Assembly: GCF_000020525.1 (NCBI RefSeq) | Contig: NC_011026.1 | Location: forward strand, 912,001 to 976,000 | DNA length: 64,000 bases | Direction: 5' to 3' | DNA from: Chloroherpeton thalassium ATCC 35110 | Lineage (GTDB): Bacteria > Bacteroidota > Chlorobiia > Chlorobiales > Chloroherpetonaceae | In this document: positions 38,530 to 48,310 of the stretch, one piece after another | Layout: every line of letters begins with the position of its first letter | Position numbering within the stretch: the first letter of the stretch is position 1 | The notes under the pieces: model-generated | Told to the model about the DNA's origin: nothing | What the model saw: the letters and a program-made list of their open reading frames with translations, nothing else | The model's database searches: none | Position numbers and translations under genes: made by a program

Positions 38530-38966
38530 AAACTAACTCCTTAAAAATATGAATTTCATAACTTATAACCGTTAAACCTTACCGATTTGGCATTTTTGAT
38601 TTTTCCCTTTGTCATCTGTAAAAATTACGCAATTCGGGGATAGTTTTAGAGAACAGAACAAGCACATTTCCAATGAAACCCTTCCGAATTGCGGCCCAAA
38701 AAAAGAAGCGCCTCTTTTTAAGTTTTCGAAACATGGCCATTGATTTTGTTCCATTTCGTGGAAATCGAGCAGAGCAAAACATCCCGCAAATCAGGAATTA
38801 GCGCGCCTGCGATTCAGGAAAGCGAGAGGAAATACCACGATCTGCCAAGAAGCATTTGCGCCGTTAGTTCTTGAAGATAAGCGGCGGAATTCGTTTATTT
38901 AGAAAGGAACAAAATCCTAAATCTTTAGCCTTGCATAGCTTTTTCCACTTAGAATTAAAAACCAAT
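38530..38966. other. Intergenic region between ppc and the cobyrinate synthase
   Basis: About 437 bases with divergent promoters expected at both ends. I looked for a cobalamin riboswitch ahead of the cobyrinate synthase and could not align the conserved core, so none is called. No convincing small gene. Confidence 0.5.
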
Positions 38967-40322
38967 ATGCAGCTACCACGTTTTCTCATCGCTTCCCCGA
39001 CCAGCAATTCTGGAAAAACAACCCTTGCCTTAGCGCTGATTCGCGCCATGTCGAAGCGCGGGCTCGCCGTGCAACCCTTCAAATGCGGCCCGGATTACTT
39101 GGATACGTATTTGCAAAGCATCGCTGCGGCAAGTAGCCATAAAGATTTGCCCGGCATTAATCTCGACACGTTTATGTCAAGCAAATCTCATGTTATGAGC
39201 CTGTTTCATCATTACGCAGCCAAAGCCGATGCGGTTGTGGTTGAAGGCGTTATGGGTCTTTTTGATGGCGCGAAAAAGTCGGAGGGAAGCAGCGCCGAAA
39301 TTGCCAACCTACTTGGCTTGCCGATTGTGCTGGTGGTCAATGCCAAAGGCGTTGCCTATTCAGTTGCGCCATTGCTTTACGGCTTTAAAAATTTTGACCC
39401 TGACTTGAACTTTGCGGGCGTCATTTTTAATCATGTCAACACAGAATCGCACTATCAATTTTTGAAAGATGCCTGCGCAGACGTGGGCATTGAAGCGCTT
39501 GGCTACGTGCCTCACCATGAAGCCATTGAAATTAAAGAGCGCCACCTCGGGCTGAACATTTCTACCGATTACGATCAAGACGGCATTATTGAGCACATGG
39601 CCGAACACGTCCAGCGCACCGTCAACTTAGACCGCATCATGCAGCTTTGCACAGGCGAAATCGAAAGTGAAGTTCAGATCAACTATCCTTCGGCGAAACA
39701 GCCCGCCATGAAAATTGCGATTGCCAAAGACGAAGCGTTCAATTTCATTTATCACCAAAACCTTGAAGTGCTCAAAAAATATGGCGAGCTGGTTTATTTT
39801 AGCCCGCTTTTTGACACCGAATTGCCCGAAGCCGACATGCTCTACATTGCTGGCGGCTATCCTGAGCTTTACCTTTCACGACTTAGCCAAAACAAATCCA
39901 TGCAGCAGCAAATTGCCGCGTTTTGCGAACATGGCGGGTTGGTTTATGCGGAGTGCGGCGGGCTGATGTATTTGGGCAAAACCATCATCGATCCGGAAGG
40001 CGCGCGCCACCCAATGTGCGGCTTTTTGGATTTGGAAACGTCTATGGAACATGCCAAGCTTACTCTTGGCTATCGCAAAGTGAAATTGCACAGCGAGCTA
40101 TTTCCAGCCGAACTTCGCGGACATGAGTTTCACTACTCGCACTTGAGCGGAACCGAGCAATTGGAGAACATTGCCGATGTGCGCGGCGCGCGCGATCAAG
40201 AAGTCCCAACGAAAGTCTATCGCAAAAACAACACGATTGCTTCTTATGTCCATCTGTATTGGGGCGAAGAACATAGCTTTTTGGATTTTTTATTTCACCA
40301 ATTGCTGCAAGCTGAAAAGTAG
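38967..40322 (+). CDS. cbiA: Cobyrinate a,c-diamide synthase
   Basis: A 451-residue glutamine-dependent amidase acting on the corrin ring in cobalamin synthesis. ATP site SPTSNSGKTTLALAL (9-23), Mg-binding FKCGPDYLD, and VVEGVMGLFDG are in the DethiobiotinS-like half; the class I-like glutaminase half has ECGGLMYLGK with the nucleophile Cys and a late HEFHYSHL. Start ATG at 38967 puts the P-loop at the usual distance; an upstream TTG would add 32 unconserved residues. Cobalamin is the cofactor of BchE encoded elsewhere in this window, which gives one likely use of the product. Confidence 0.93.
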   Translation: MQLPRFLIASPTSNSGKTTLALALIRAMSKRGLAVQPFKCGPDYLDTYLQSIAAASSHKDLPGINLDTFMSSKSHVMSLFHHYAAKADAVVVEGVMGLFDGAKKSEGSSAEIANLLGLPIVLVVNAKGVAYSVAPLLYGFKNFDPDLNFAGVIFNHVNTESHYQFLKDACADVGIEALGYVPHHEAIEIKERHLGLNISTDYDQDGIIEHMAEHVQRTVNLDRIMQLCTGEIESEVQINYPSAKQPAMKIAIAKDEAFNFIYHQNLEVLKKYGELVYFSPLFDTELPEADMLYIAGGYPELYLSRLSQNKSMQQQIAAFCEHGGLVYAECGGLMYLGKTIIDPEGARHPMCGFLDLETSMEHAKLTLGYRKVKLHSELFPAELRGHEFHYSHLSGTEQLENIADVRGARDQEVPTKVYRKNNTIASYVHLYWGEEHSFLDFLFHQLLQAEK

Positions 40323-40399
40323 CATGCTTATGAATTTATGCTATTAAAGCGTGGGCCCATTCGCCGGTCTGCCGCTACACCAAACGCCGATTGATTTGT

Positions 40400-40430
40400 A
40401 AGGGCGAACCGATGCGTTCGCCCTTGCTTT
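40400..40430 (+). terminator. Terminator-like hairpin between cbiA and dusB
   Basis: Ten-base stem aagggcgaac / gttcgccctt with a six-base loop and a short T-containing tail, about 78 bases after the cbiA stop. Confidence 0.55.
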
Positions 40431-40543
40431 GTTATCTTCTCCTACTTTCCCTTTTTCAAAATTCCCATGGATGGCGGGATTTTCGTCCGTTTCGGTTTAT
40501 CTTTTTCCGATTTGAAAAATTGTATGCAAAATTAGAGCGAACG

Positions 40544-41620
40544 ATGAAAATAGGACAGATTGAAATTGAAAAGCCGGTGATTTTAGCGCCGATGGAAGAC
40601 GTAACCGACCCGTCGTTTCGCCGCTTGTGCAAACACTACGGCGCAGACATTGTGTTTACCGAATTTATCAGCTCCGACGGCCTGATTCGCCATGCGGTAA
40701 AATCGAAGCGAAAACTGGACGTGTTTGATGACGAACGCCCCGTTGCGATTCAAATTTTCGGCAATCAAATCGAGCCGATGGTAGAAGCCGCCCAAATGGC
40801 AGAAGCGGCTGGCCCTGATTTTATCGACATTAATTATGGCTGTCCGGCCAAAAAAGTCGCTGGAAAAGGCGCCGGCTCAGGGCTTTTGTGCCAACCCGAT
40901 TTGATGGAAAAAATCACGGACGCGGTGGTAAAAGCGGTGCGCTTGCCCGTGACGGCCAAAACGCGCATCGGCTGGGACGAGCGATCTATCAGTATTTTAG
41001 ACACGGTTAGGCGCTTGGAAGGCTGTGGCATTCAAGCGCTTTCCATTCACGGACGCACGCGGGCGCAAATGTATAAAGGCCGCGCTGATTGGTCGTGGAT
41101 TGCGCGCGCGAAAGAAGTCGCTACGATTCCGATTATCGGCAATGGCGATATTTGGACGGCAGAAGATGCCAAACGCATGTTCGATGAAACGGGCGTAGAT
41201 GGCGTCATGATTGGGCGCGGCGCCATTGGCAATCCGTTTCTTTTTCGCGAAGCCAAACATCTGATCCAAACGGGCGAACACTTGCCGCAAGCCACACACC
41301 GCGAGCGAGTGGCTGTTGCGATTCGCCATCTTGAAATGTCGCTCGAGCGAAAAGGGGAAAAATACGGCGTCTTGGAAATGCGACGCCATTATTCCACATA
41401 TTTGAAAGGCTTGCCAAACGTTTCCAAAGTGCGCGATTATTTAGTTAGGGAAAACGATCCCAACTTGATTGTGGAAGCCCTGCGGCGCTTTGAAGTGGAA
41501 TGCGACGCGCATCTGCAAAACGGCACTTTTCAGCAGTTTGCCCAGCATTTGAACGACCATTCCAAACGGCTCGTGCTTTCGCCACCGCAAGCGGAATCGG
41601 ATAGCACCAGCTCGCATTAA
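40544..41620 (+). CDS. dusB: tRNA-dihydrouridine synthase
   Basis: A 358-residue FMN enzyme reducing uridines in the tRNA D-loop. LAPMEDVTDPSFRRL binds FMN, the catalytic Cys is in DINYGCPAKKV, the flavin phosphate site is in NGDIWTAEDAKRM and GVMIGRGAIGNPFLF. The C-terminal helical domain (RHYSTYLKGLPNVSKVRDYL) binds tRNA. ATG at 40544 starts at MKIGQIEIEKPVILAP, typical for DusB-type proteins; the longer upstream frame is not conserved-looking. The lipoprotein gene follows after 16 bases. Confidence 0.95.
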   Translation: MKIGQIEIEKPVILAPMEDVTDPSFRRLCKHYGADIVFTEFISSDGLIRHAVKSKRKLDVFDDERPVAIQIFGNQIEPMVEAAQMAEAAGPDFIDINYGCPAKKVAGKGAGSGLLCQPDLMEKITDAVVKAVRLPVTAKTRIGWDERSISILDTVRRLEGCGIQALSIHGRTRAQMYKGRADWSWIARAKEVATIPIIGNGDIWTAEDAKRMFDETGVDGVMIGRGAIGNPFLFREAKHLIQTGEHLPQATHRERVAVAIRHLEMSLERKGEKYGVLEMRRHYSTYLKGLPNVSKVRDYLVRENDPNLIVEALRRFEVECDAHLQNGTFQQFAQHLNDHSKRLVLSPPQAESDSTSSH

Positions 41621-41636
41621 TCCAACAGGTTTTCTC

Positions 41637-43382
41637 ATGCAGCAAAATCTCTATCTGCTCATTTTCGCGCTTTGCGCTGGACTTTTGATCACGGCTTGCA
41701 GCAAATCCGGCGAGCCGAAAAATACACTCCGCGACATTCAGGGAGGCATGAAGCGCGGCGGCATATTTAGGACAAACGCCGCTTCGGATATTGCAAGCTT
41801 AGATCCGGCCAGAATGGCCAAACAATCTGAAGGCTTGGTTGGCCACCAGATTTATGATCAGCTCGTTACGCTCAACGATTCCACGCTCGCGCTTGAGCCG
41901 ATGCTCGCGAAAAGTTGGGAGATTTCCGGCGATGGACTCACGTATACATTTCATTTGCGAAATGATGTCTTCTTTCACGACGATCCTTGCTTTCCCAACG
42001 GAAAAGGCCGAAAGCTCACGGCAACCGATATCAAATATTCCCTCACGCGCTCCATCGATGCGCGCGCGCAGGCACTCGGCGCGGAATTTTTCACCACATG
42101 CGTGCTTGGCGCAGAGGCCTATTACGACGCCACCATTGAGGCCGTAAAATTCGGCGGCGAACCAAAAGTGCCCGAAATCAAGGGATTTTTAGTCAAAAAC
42201 GATACCACTTTTGTGATTCAGCTTCGTGATGTTTACGCGCCGTTTATTTATCACCTAACCACTGGCGTTTCCTACATCACTTGCCGTGAGGCAGCCGAAA
42301 CGTACGGTAAAGAACTTGCCCGACATCCAGTCGGCACAGGCGCATTTGCCTTTTCAAGTTGGGCTGAGGATAGGGAAATCATTCTGAAACGCCATTCAAA
42401 CTATTGGGAACATGACGCGTTTGGCAACCAACTGCCTTATCTCGATGAAATATCTTTTCGATTTATCAATGAATCGGCCACGCAGCTTTTGGAATTCAGG
42501 AAAGGCCGACTCGAAGAATCGATTGGCATTCCACAAGAATTTGCCGCGCAAGTGCTCACGGAAAATGGCGAGGCAAAAGGGGAGTATCAGCAGTTCGTTT
42601 TAAAAAGCACGCCCGAGCTGCGCATAGACTACATCGCCATGAACACGGCGCTTGAGCCTTTTCAAAACGAAAAAATTCGGAAAGCCCTGAGCGCGGCCAT
42701 CGATCGCGACAAAATTGTTCGCTATGTGCTTAAAAACCAAGTTGCTGCGGCCACAGGCTTGGTTACTCGAGGTTTTGAAGGCTACGATAATAGCGATTTG
42801 AAAACCATTCAATATGATCTGAGCGCAGCCAAAAAGCTGCTGGCTGAAGCCGGCTTTCCTGATGGAAAAGGGCTTGCGCCCATCACGCTGAATACGTTTG
42901 TGGGCGCAAAATACGCTTACAATAAAGAAGTCGCCGAAGCCGTCCAGTCGATGCTGGCGGAAATCGGCGTGCAAGTAAACCTTGAGCAAACAGAATATTC
43001 CACGCATTTGCAACAAGCGTATCTTGGCAAACTCAAGCTTTTTCTGTCTTCTTGGGGCGCAGATTATCCCGATCCAGAATCGTTTTTGAATTTGGTTTAT
43101 GGAGAAGTGATTCCGAAAAATGCAGGCGGGGAAAGCTATCAAAACCTAAGTCGCTACCGAAATCCAAAGTTTGACCAAATTTTTTCAAAGGCGCTCCAAA
43201 CCACCGACCGAGCCCAGCGCTACGCGCTATATCAACAAGCCGAACAAATCGCGCTTTTGGATGCACCGATTATTCTTACTTACCAGCGCATCGCGCGCCG
43301 ATTTCAACAGCCGTATGTTCGCAATTACCCAATCAATGCAATGGACAGAAGAAACTTTCGCCGCGTTTGGTTAGATCAATGA
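41637..43382 (+). CDS. Peptide/solute-binding lipoprotein of an ABC transporter (SBP family 5)
   Basis: A 581-residue extracytoplasmic binding protein with lipobox ITAC (Cys21). The SBP_bac_5 fold is recognisable in LDPARMAKQSEGLVGHQIYD, the WEISGDGLTYTFHLRNDVFF segment, LTATDIKYSLTRSIDA and the C-terminal LFLSSWGADYPDPESFL. These capture oligopeptides or similar compounds. No permease or ATPase genes of the transporter are alongside, so its partners are elsewhere. It closely follows dusB and may be read with it. Confidence 0.9.
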   Translation: MQQNLYLLIFALCAGLLITACSKSGEPKNTLRDIQGGMKRGGIFRTNAASDIASLDPARMAKQSEGLVGHQIYDQLVTLNDSTLALEPMLAKSWEISGDGLTYTFHLRNDVFFHDDPCFPNGKGRKLTATDIKYSLTRSIDARAQALGAEFFTTCVLGAEAYYDATIEAVKFGGEPKVPEIKGFLVKNDTTFVIQLRDVYAPFIYHLTTGVSYITCREAAETYGKELARHPVGTGAFAFSSWAEDREIILKRHSNYWEHDAFGNQLPYLDEISFRFINESATQLLEFRKGRLEESIGIPQEFAAQVLTENGEAKGEYQQFVLKSTPELRIDYIAMNTALEPFQNEKIRKALSAAIDRDKIVRYVLKNQVAAATGLVTRGFEGYDNSDLKTIQYDLSAAKKLLAEAGFPDGKGLAPITLNTFVGAKYAYNKEVAEAVQSMLAEIGVQVNLEQTEYSTHLQQAYLGKLKLFLSSWGADYPDPESFLNLVYGEVIPKNAGGESYQNLSRYRNPKFDQIFSKALQTTDRAQRYALYQQAEQIALLDAPIILTYQRIARRFQQPYVRNYPINAMDRRNFRRVWLDQ

Positions 43383-43469
43383 CGCATGAAACTATTGGCC
43401 AAAACGAGCTCGATTTTTCTTCTCAACTATCCGCTTGACATTTTTTCGAAAAAGCCCATTTGATTCAGA

Positions 43470-43497
43470 AAAAAAAAGCGGGGAAAATCCCCGCTTT
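43470..43497. terminator. Bidirectional terminator between convergent genes
   Basis: Stem aaagcgggga / tccccgcttt with a three-base loop; eight or more T follow it on the minus strand, so it clearly ends the 884-residue protein gene, and it also lies downstream of the binding-protein gene on the plus strand. Confidence 0.8.
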
Positions 43498-43534
43498 GCA
43501 TTTGATGAAAGTTGATGAACCGATCGCGTTGCGC

Positions 43535-46189
43535 TCAGTTGCCAAAAGTAATTTGGTAACGAACCGACGCGACGACGTCCGTCGCGCTATCAATGCCAGC
43601 AGATTCAGAAGCGCCGATAAATAGGAAGCTTAAATCGCCGGTTAAATACATGGACGGGGTAATATCATATGTTGATGAAAGCCCGAGCACGGTTCGCTCG
43701 TAGTCGCCAAAAGTCCAAGAAAGCCTGGCCGATGGACGGAGTTTTTGGTTGAAAAACGCATAGCTCACACCCGAGCTCAAAGAGCTGAATGTTTGCGAAG
43801 CCATTTCGTTGATGTTTTGAACTGCCGCGAGTCCGTAGGCTTGTGTTGGATATTTACTAAACACGTTCGTGAAACCAAACGTCACTCGCAATGAGCTTGG
43901 AAACGTTAAAGATGATGTTAGCGAAATGGTTCGGCTTGAATATTTTTGCCGCACCACATACAAATCATCCGCATACGTTGTGTCTACTGATTGATCCGTT
44001 TCATACGCATCAATCGCCGCGCGAGTATCTGTGATGAGAGAATCCACACCGCTCAAGTTGCGCTTGTCGTCTTGCTGTGTAAAGGAAGTTGTTAAACCCA
44101 CGGTAAGCATGTGGCCGTTTAAAATGTTGAACGTCTGATTAATGTCAAATGTGAGCGTTTTGGTTTGATTGTCAATCTGCGACAACAAGCCGGATTGCAA
44201 TTCCAGCTGGTCTTGTGCATCAAGGGTGTAATAAGCCAGCGGCAGATCGTTTGTGTTGTTCTGGACAGAATAATCAAATCGCAGGTTCGGCAAATTTAAA
44301 CCCGGGAAAAAGGAAATGCTTCCTTTATAAAGTTTGCGCGTGGTGGTGCCGGAAACGGTGGAACTATCGCCTAATTCACTGTAAACCAAAATGTCTTTTT
44401 TGTTGAGCAAGTTGTCCGTCATGCGTTCAACATTCACAGCAAGAAAGAGTTTATTATCGAACAGCCGCAAGCGGTCGAAGAACTGGAAGCCTTGAATGTC
44501 GGGCTGATAATACGAAAGGCCAAAGGAGTTATAGTTTTCGCCCTGGCGAACATAAACAAAGCGCAAGTAGTTGTTTAGAAAGTTCATCACCGTGCCCGCA
44601 CGAAACGCAACGGACGACAGATCTAATGGATTAAGCGGCAGCAAGTTTTCGTTGATTGTAATAATATCGGTTAAGCCGCTGTAGCCACCGGGGAAATTAT
44701 CTTCAATCGTTTGGCTGATGTCGTCTTGGACAAGCGAATCTAAATCCTCAGGCGAAATGCTTCCGCTGGAAATATCGGTGTTTGTGATAGAAAACGCCCC
44801 GTCAGCAAAAAGCTCAAAACGATTTGGAACGGGACTCAACCGAAACGACATACCAAGCACCGCATTTTCTTGCGGCTCAGTGCCATAATAGTTCAACCCA
44901 TCTATCTGATCTTTCGATTTCAAGTACTGCAAATCCCACTGAAAAACATCGCTATTCAAGCCGGCGCGAACCGTGGTCAGTTTTCGTTCGTATGTTCCTG
45001 CCGTTTCTAAATAACGCAAGGTGTATAGCCCTCCGGTTGAATCGATCACCACATAGCCATTTCCTTTCCACACCGTCAGCGAATCTTCAAAATCAGGATT
45101 GGAACTGCTGATTGTGAGCACATCGTTGCCCAATTTAGGATCAACGTTTCTGGCCGTGTTTCCATTGATGACATCTAAGGCGAATGGCCCAAGATGAGCA
45201 TTTACTTCAAAACCTCTAACACGAAGCCCGTTTGCAACATAGTAGTTGTAATCTGGGAAAATGTCGCCCAGGCTACCATCCAAAATGGGCGTGGTTGCAC
45301 GCAGGAAAAAGCGGTTGCTGGGCTGAAGATCCTCGTCTTCTTCAGTGGTTAGGTACATATATCCACGAAGCCCAACGGATTTATAGTTGATATCTAAATT
45401 GGTGTTGAAACGCCCGTAAAAGACCGAGCTATCGGCAATGGTTTCATTTCTAAGTTCAACCCAGCTATCGGAATTAACTCGAAGCGGATTTGTTTCAAAA
45501 ACGCTGCCTTCTCTATCGGTTGTGGTGGAGAAAGAAGTGCCAACCGAACCTAACAGTTTTCCATCTTTGTCACTGATTTCAAAAACGGTGCGGTGCGGAC
45601 CTGGATCAAGCGATTCAGGCAAATATGTAATTAAATTCTCCGTGATGATCGCCTCGTCCGTGACATCATAACCATCCACCATGAGCTTGGCGCTGCTTAA
45701 ATCAACCGTTTCGCTGATGGAGTAGTATGAAAACGAAATCAGCACTTCCTCTTCATTGACGCTTTCCCCAGGCACTGGAGAAATCACCAAAATGTCCATG
45801 TTTTGTTGAGCCGGCTTTACCGTTAAGTTTACAGGACTTTGCACAGGGGAAACCTCCGGGTAAGTGACCTCGGAATTGTCGGAAAGCGTGCTGCGGACAT
45901 AGTATTCAATAGACGGCATCATCACATCTTTGCCAGGAATGGTGGCAATGTATGAATTTCCTTTGGGGATGGCTTCGACTTGTTTGAACTCTGAGGAAAC
46001 GGCGGTTTTATAAAACAGCAGTGTTTTGGTAATAATGAAATTCCCTGGGGTTTCCACCTCAATGGTTAAGGGCGCCCCTTCAATTGCGTCGCTATTTTTG
46101 ACAAAAATCTGCCTGTTTTGAGCGGAAGCGACAACGGAAAAACCGGCACTTAGCAGCCAAAGTACTGCAATCAGTAATTTAGTTTTCAT
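43535..46189 (-). CDS. Large outer-membrane beta-barrel protein with N-terminal Ig-like domains
   Basis: An 884-residue secreted protein: signal peptide MKTKLLIAVLWLLSAGF, cleavage near ASA-Q. Residues about 25-125 and 130-220 look like Ig/fibronectin-type beta domains (APLTIEVETPGNFIITKTLL; VLISFSYYSISETVDLSSAK). From about 230 the pattern of alternating strands and Asp/Asn-rich turns suggests a large beta-barrel (RGYMYLTTEED, FGLSYYQPDIQGFQFF), ending in VASVRYQITFGN. Family not named by me; a Bacteroidetes/Chlorobi-type surface or transport protein is likely. Unpaired with other export genes. It follows the small TPR gene by 36 bases. Confidence 0.75.
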   Translation of the reverse strand: MKTKLLIAVLWLLSAGFSVVASAQNRQIFVKNSDAIEGAPLTIEVETPGNFIITKTLLFYKTAVSSEFKQVEAIPKGNSYIATIPGKDVMMPSIEYYVRSTLSDNSEVTYPEVSPVQSPVNLTVKPAQQNMDILVISPVPGESVNEEEVLISFSYYSISETVDLSSAKLMVDGYDVTDEAIITENLITYLPESLDPGPHRTVFEISDKDGKLLGSVGTSFSTTTDREGSVFETNPLRVNSDSWVELRNETIADSSVFYGRFNTNLDINYKSVGLRGYMYLTTEEDEDLQPSNRFFLRATTPILDGSLGDIFPDYNYYVANGLRVRGFEVNAHLGPFALDVINGNTARNVDPKLGNDVLTISSSNPDFEDSLTVWKGNGYVVIDSTGGLYTLRYLETAGTYERKLTTVRAGLNSDVFQWDLQYLKSKDQIDGLNYYGTEPQENAVLGMSFRLSPVPNRFELFADGAFSITNTDISSGSISPEDLDSLVQDDISQTIEDNFPGGYSGLTDIITINENLLPLNPLDLSSVAFRAGTVMNFLNNYLRFVYVRQGENYNSFGLSYYQPDIQGFQFFDRLRLFDNKLFLAVNVERMTDNLLNKKDILVYSELGDSSTVSGTTTRKLYKGSISFFPGLNLPNLRFDYSVQNNTNDLPLAYYTLDAQDQLELQSGLLSQIDNQTKTLTFDINQTFNILNGHMLTVGLTTSFTQQDDKRNLSGVDSLITDTRAAIDAYETDQSVDTTYADDLYVVRQKYSSRTISLTSSLTFPSSLRVTFGFTNVFSKYPTQAYGLAAVQNINEMASQTFSSLSSGVSYAFFNQKLRPSARLSWTFGDYERTVLGLSSTYDITPSMYLTGDLSFLFIGASESAGIDSATDVVASVRYQITFGN

Positions 46190-46225
46190 AACTATACAAG
46201 TTATAGGTGACAGAAAAAACGGGTT

Positions 46226-46561
46226 TCAGTGTCCACTTGAAAGCATTAGCAGCGCCTCTCGCAATTCTTGATTTGCATGTGTATCGCCCAAACGAGCTGT
46301 CAGGTCAATCCCTTTTTGATAGGTTTTTTTTGCCTCTTCAATTTTTCCTAACGCAACATAAGCCTTTGCCAATTGGTAGTAGGTCGCTGAATATTCCGGG
46401 TCATGTTCAAGAAGCGTCTCGAATTCTTTTACCGCCAGCGCCACTTCCTCGGCATTTATGTATTCCAAAGCAAGTGCGTAGCGCGAAAAAGAATCTTTAG
46501 GGTCGAGCTCTAAAAACGTCGTCAGCGTTTTAATCCGGTTATTACGTGCTATATCTGACAT
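46226..46561 (-). CDS. Small TPR protein
   Basis: A 111-residue all-helical protein holding about two and a half tetratricopeptide repeats: FSRYALALEYINAEEVALAV, then YSATYYQLAKAYVALGKIEE with the canonical Ala/Gly/Tyr positions, and a third partial unit. No signal peptide, so cytoplasmic. TPR units bind partner proteins. It lies between the HIT gene and the large barrel protein on one strand. Confidence 0.85.
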   Translation of the reverse strand: MSDIARNNRIKTLTTFLELDPKDSFSRYALALEYINAEEVALAVKEFETLLEHDPEYSATYYQLAKAYVALGKIEEAKKTYQKGIDLTARLGDTHANQELREALLMLSSGH

Positions 46562-46647
46562 TTTAAATACTTAAAACTAAAGTTATAGGTTGACTGATAG
46601 TATTGCAAGATGATTTTATCGATTTTATAAACTTAAATATCAAGGCG

Positions 46648-47031
46648 TTAGTGCGCTTGCGCGTCGCCAGGAAACGGTGGCCAGCCCATTTTTTGACCGC
46701 CAACTAAGTGCATATGAATGTGAAACACACTTTGCAGCGCATCGGGCCCGCAGTTCAAGATCAATCGATAGCCGCTCTCGGCAAGCCCCAATTGGCTTGC
46801 AACTTTTCTAGCGGCAAGCATTAGTTTCCCCATTATTTCGGCGTCTGACGCTTGCAAGTCGTTGATGGTTGGAATGTGCTCTTTTGGAATAATCAGAACA
46901 TGCACAGGCGCGGCGGGATTTACATCGTGAAAAGCTAAAACATCGTCGTCGCTATACACCTGTTTGGATGGGATTTGCCCTGCTACAATTTTGCAGAAAA
47001 TGCAGGACTCTTCGAAACGCTTGCTCGCCAT
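46648..47031 (-). CDS. HIT-family nucleotide hydrolase (Hint-like)
   Basis: A 127-residue histidine-triad protein. The catalytic triad is H104, H106 and H108 in FHIHMHLVGG; C10 and C13 (CIFCKI) with other residues may form the family's zinc site. Such enzymes hydrolyse AMP-lysine, AMP-NH2 and similar phosphoramidates. The length and the tail with WPPFPG are those of bacterial Hint proteins. Confidence 0.95.
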   Translation of the reverse strand: MASKRFEESCIFCKIVAGQIPSKQVYSDDDVLAFHDVNPAAPVHVLIIPKEHIPTINDLQASDAEIMGKLMLAARKVASQLGLAESGYRLILNCGPDALQSVFHIHMHLVGGQKMGWPPFPGDAQAH

Positions 47032-47189
47032 AACTTGAAAGAAATTTAAAGGTTGGTGAAAAGAGTGAGCAGTTTTCTCCGCTTAAAGATGTGATGCTGA
47101 TCACTTTCTTGAAGATAGGATAGGCAAAATGAAAAAAAAACAATTGGGGGGAAATCAGCCAAGAAACCTATTTGCCATCAATAGAAAGC

Positions 47190-48134
47190 CTAAGACGGCG
47201 AAACCACTGAGTCGGTTTTGAATGTATAAACTTTGTTTTTCCCGGATTGCTTGGCAAAGCGCATCGCTTTTTCGGCTCTGGCCAAAAGGGCTGCCGCTTT
47301 TTCATCGGAAAGGAAAGAAGCCACCCCAATGCTCACCGTTTTATAAATAGTTAAACCAAAACTTTTTTCTGGCTGAAGCGCCTGAACCGATAAGCTTTTG
47401 CGCACGCGTTCGGCCAAGTGCATGGCCGCCATTTTTTCTGTTTCTGGCAAAATCACGGCAAAATCGCCTGTGCCATAGCGGCAGGCAATATCCGTTCTCC
47501 GAATATTTTGCTTGATGTTTTCTGCAAATGACGCAATCAGCCTCTCCGATTCAAGCTGGCCATAAGTTTCCACATATTCATTAAACGCGTCGATATCGAT
47601 CAGCATTATCGAAAATCGGCGGTGATAACGCTTGGCACGATCGACTTCTTTTTCCAACTGCGTTTGCAAATAAGCGGAATTGTACAAACCGCTTAGCTTA
47701 TCGATATTGTTCAATTTATTTAAGAGTTCTTTGTCTTTGCGAAGCATTTCGTTTGCTTCGCTCATCTCTTTTTGCCAATAAAAAAGGCCGATGCTTATAA
47801 AAAACATGCCAAGTGGCATCCCATAATCCTCAATAAGATCGAGCACATCAGAGACTTCAAGCACTTCTTCAAAAATGTCCTCCAACGCGCCAATGAAATA
47901 CAAAGAAAAACCGATAAATAAATTGACATAAACGCGCTGCGAGGCCGTCGAGCGCTGAATGATGTATATCCAGAATCCAACAAAAAAAAGAGTTAGCGAC
48001 TTTCCCACCAAGTCCACCGTTGAAAATTCCGGATCTACTGGTGAAGTCAGCGCAAAAATGCTAACCACCATGCTGAACACAACAAAGACGAAAAACGAGG
48101 TTTTTTTTAGCAAAATATCAGCTTGCTCATTCAT
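47190..48134 (-). CDS. Membrane-anchored GGDEF-domain protein with degenerate active site
   Basis: A 314-residue protein with about four N-terminal membrane helices (12-125), a short coiled linker (EANEMLRKDKELLNKLNN) and a GGDEF domain (about 140-305). The metal-binding strand LIDIDAFNEY is kept, but the signature at 221-225 is GTGDF instead of GGDEF/GGEEF, and the following G-x-x-GD of the nucleotide loop is also changed. The inhibitory RxxD site is intact (R212-D215). This points to a c-di-GMP receptor rather than a cyclase. The N-terminal part is of unknown sensory type. Confidence 0.85.
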   Translation of the reverse strand: MNEQADILLKKTSFFVFVVFSMVVSIFALTSPVDPEFSTVDLVGKSLTLFFVGFWIYIIQRSTASQRVYVNLFIGFSLYFIGALEDIFEEVLEVSDVLDLIEDYGMPLGMFFISIGLFYWQKEMSEANEMLRKDKELLNKLNNIDKLSGLYNSAYLQTQLEKEVDRAKRYHRRFSIMLIDIDAFNEYVETYGQLESERLIASFAENIKQNIRRTDIACRYGTGDFAVILPETEKMAAMHLAERVRKSLSVQALQPEKSFGLTIYKTVSIGVASFLSDEKAAALLARAEKAMRFAKQSGKNKVYTFKTDSVVSPS

Positions 48135-48310
48135 AGGAGTCGCCTGTTAGTGTTTGATGAAGTGCTTCTATATTACAAAGAACCAAGCGGTATGCCATTG
48201 CCTGTGTATTAAGATTTCATAAATAGATTTCCCCAACACCATTTCGCTCGGATTTTTTTATTTTAGGAACATCAAGTTCTGTTATTTATAAAATTTAAGT
48301 TTGAACAATA

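Noticed and set aside
38572-38754. 60-codon minus-strand frame between ppc and cbiA
   Set aside because: No ribosome site and no recognisable sequence; probably chance.
38700-38966. Possible cobalamin riboswitch before cbiA
   Set aside because: I could not align the conserved B12-box core or the paired stems in this stretch.
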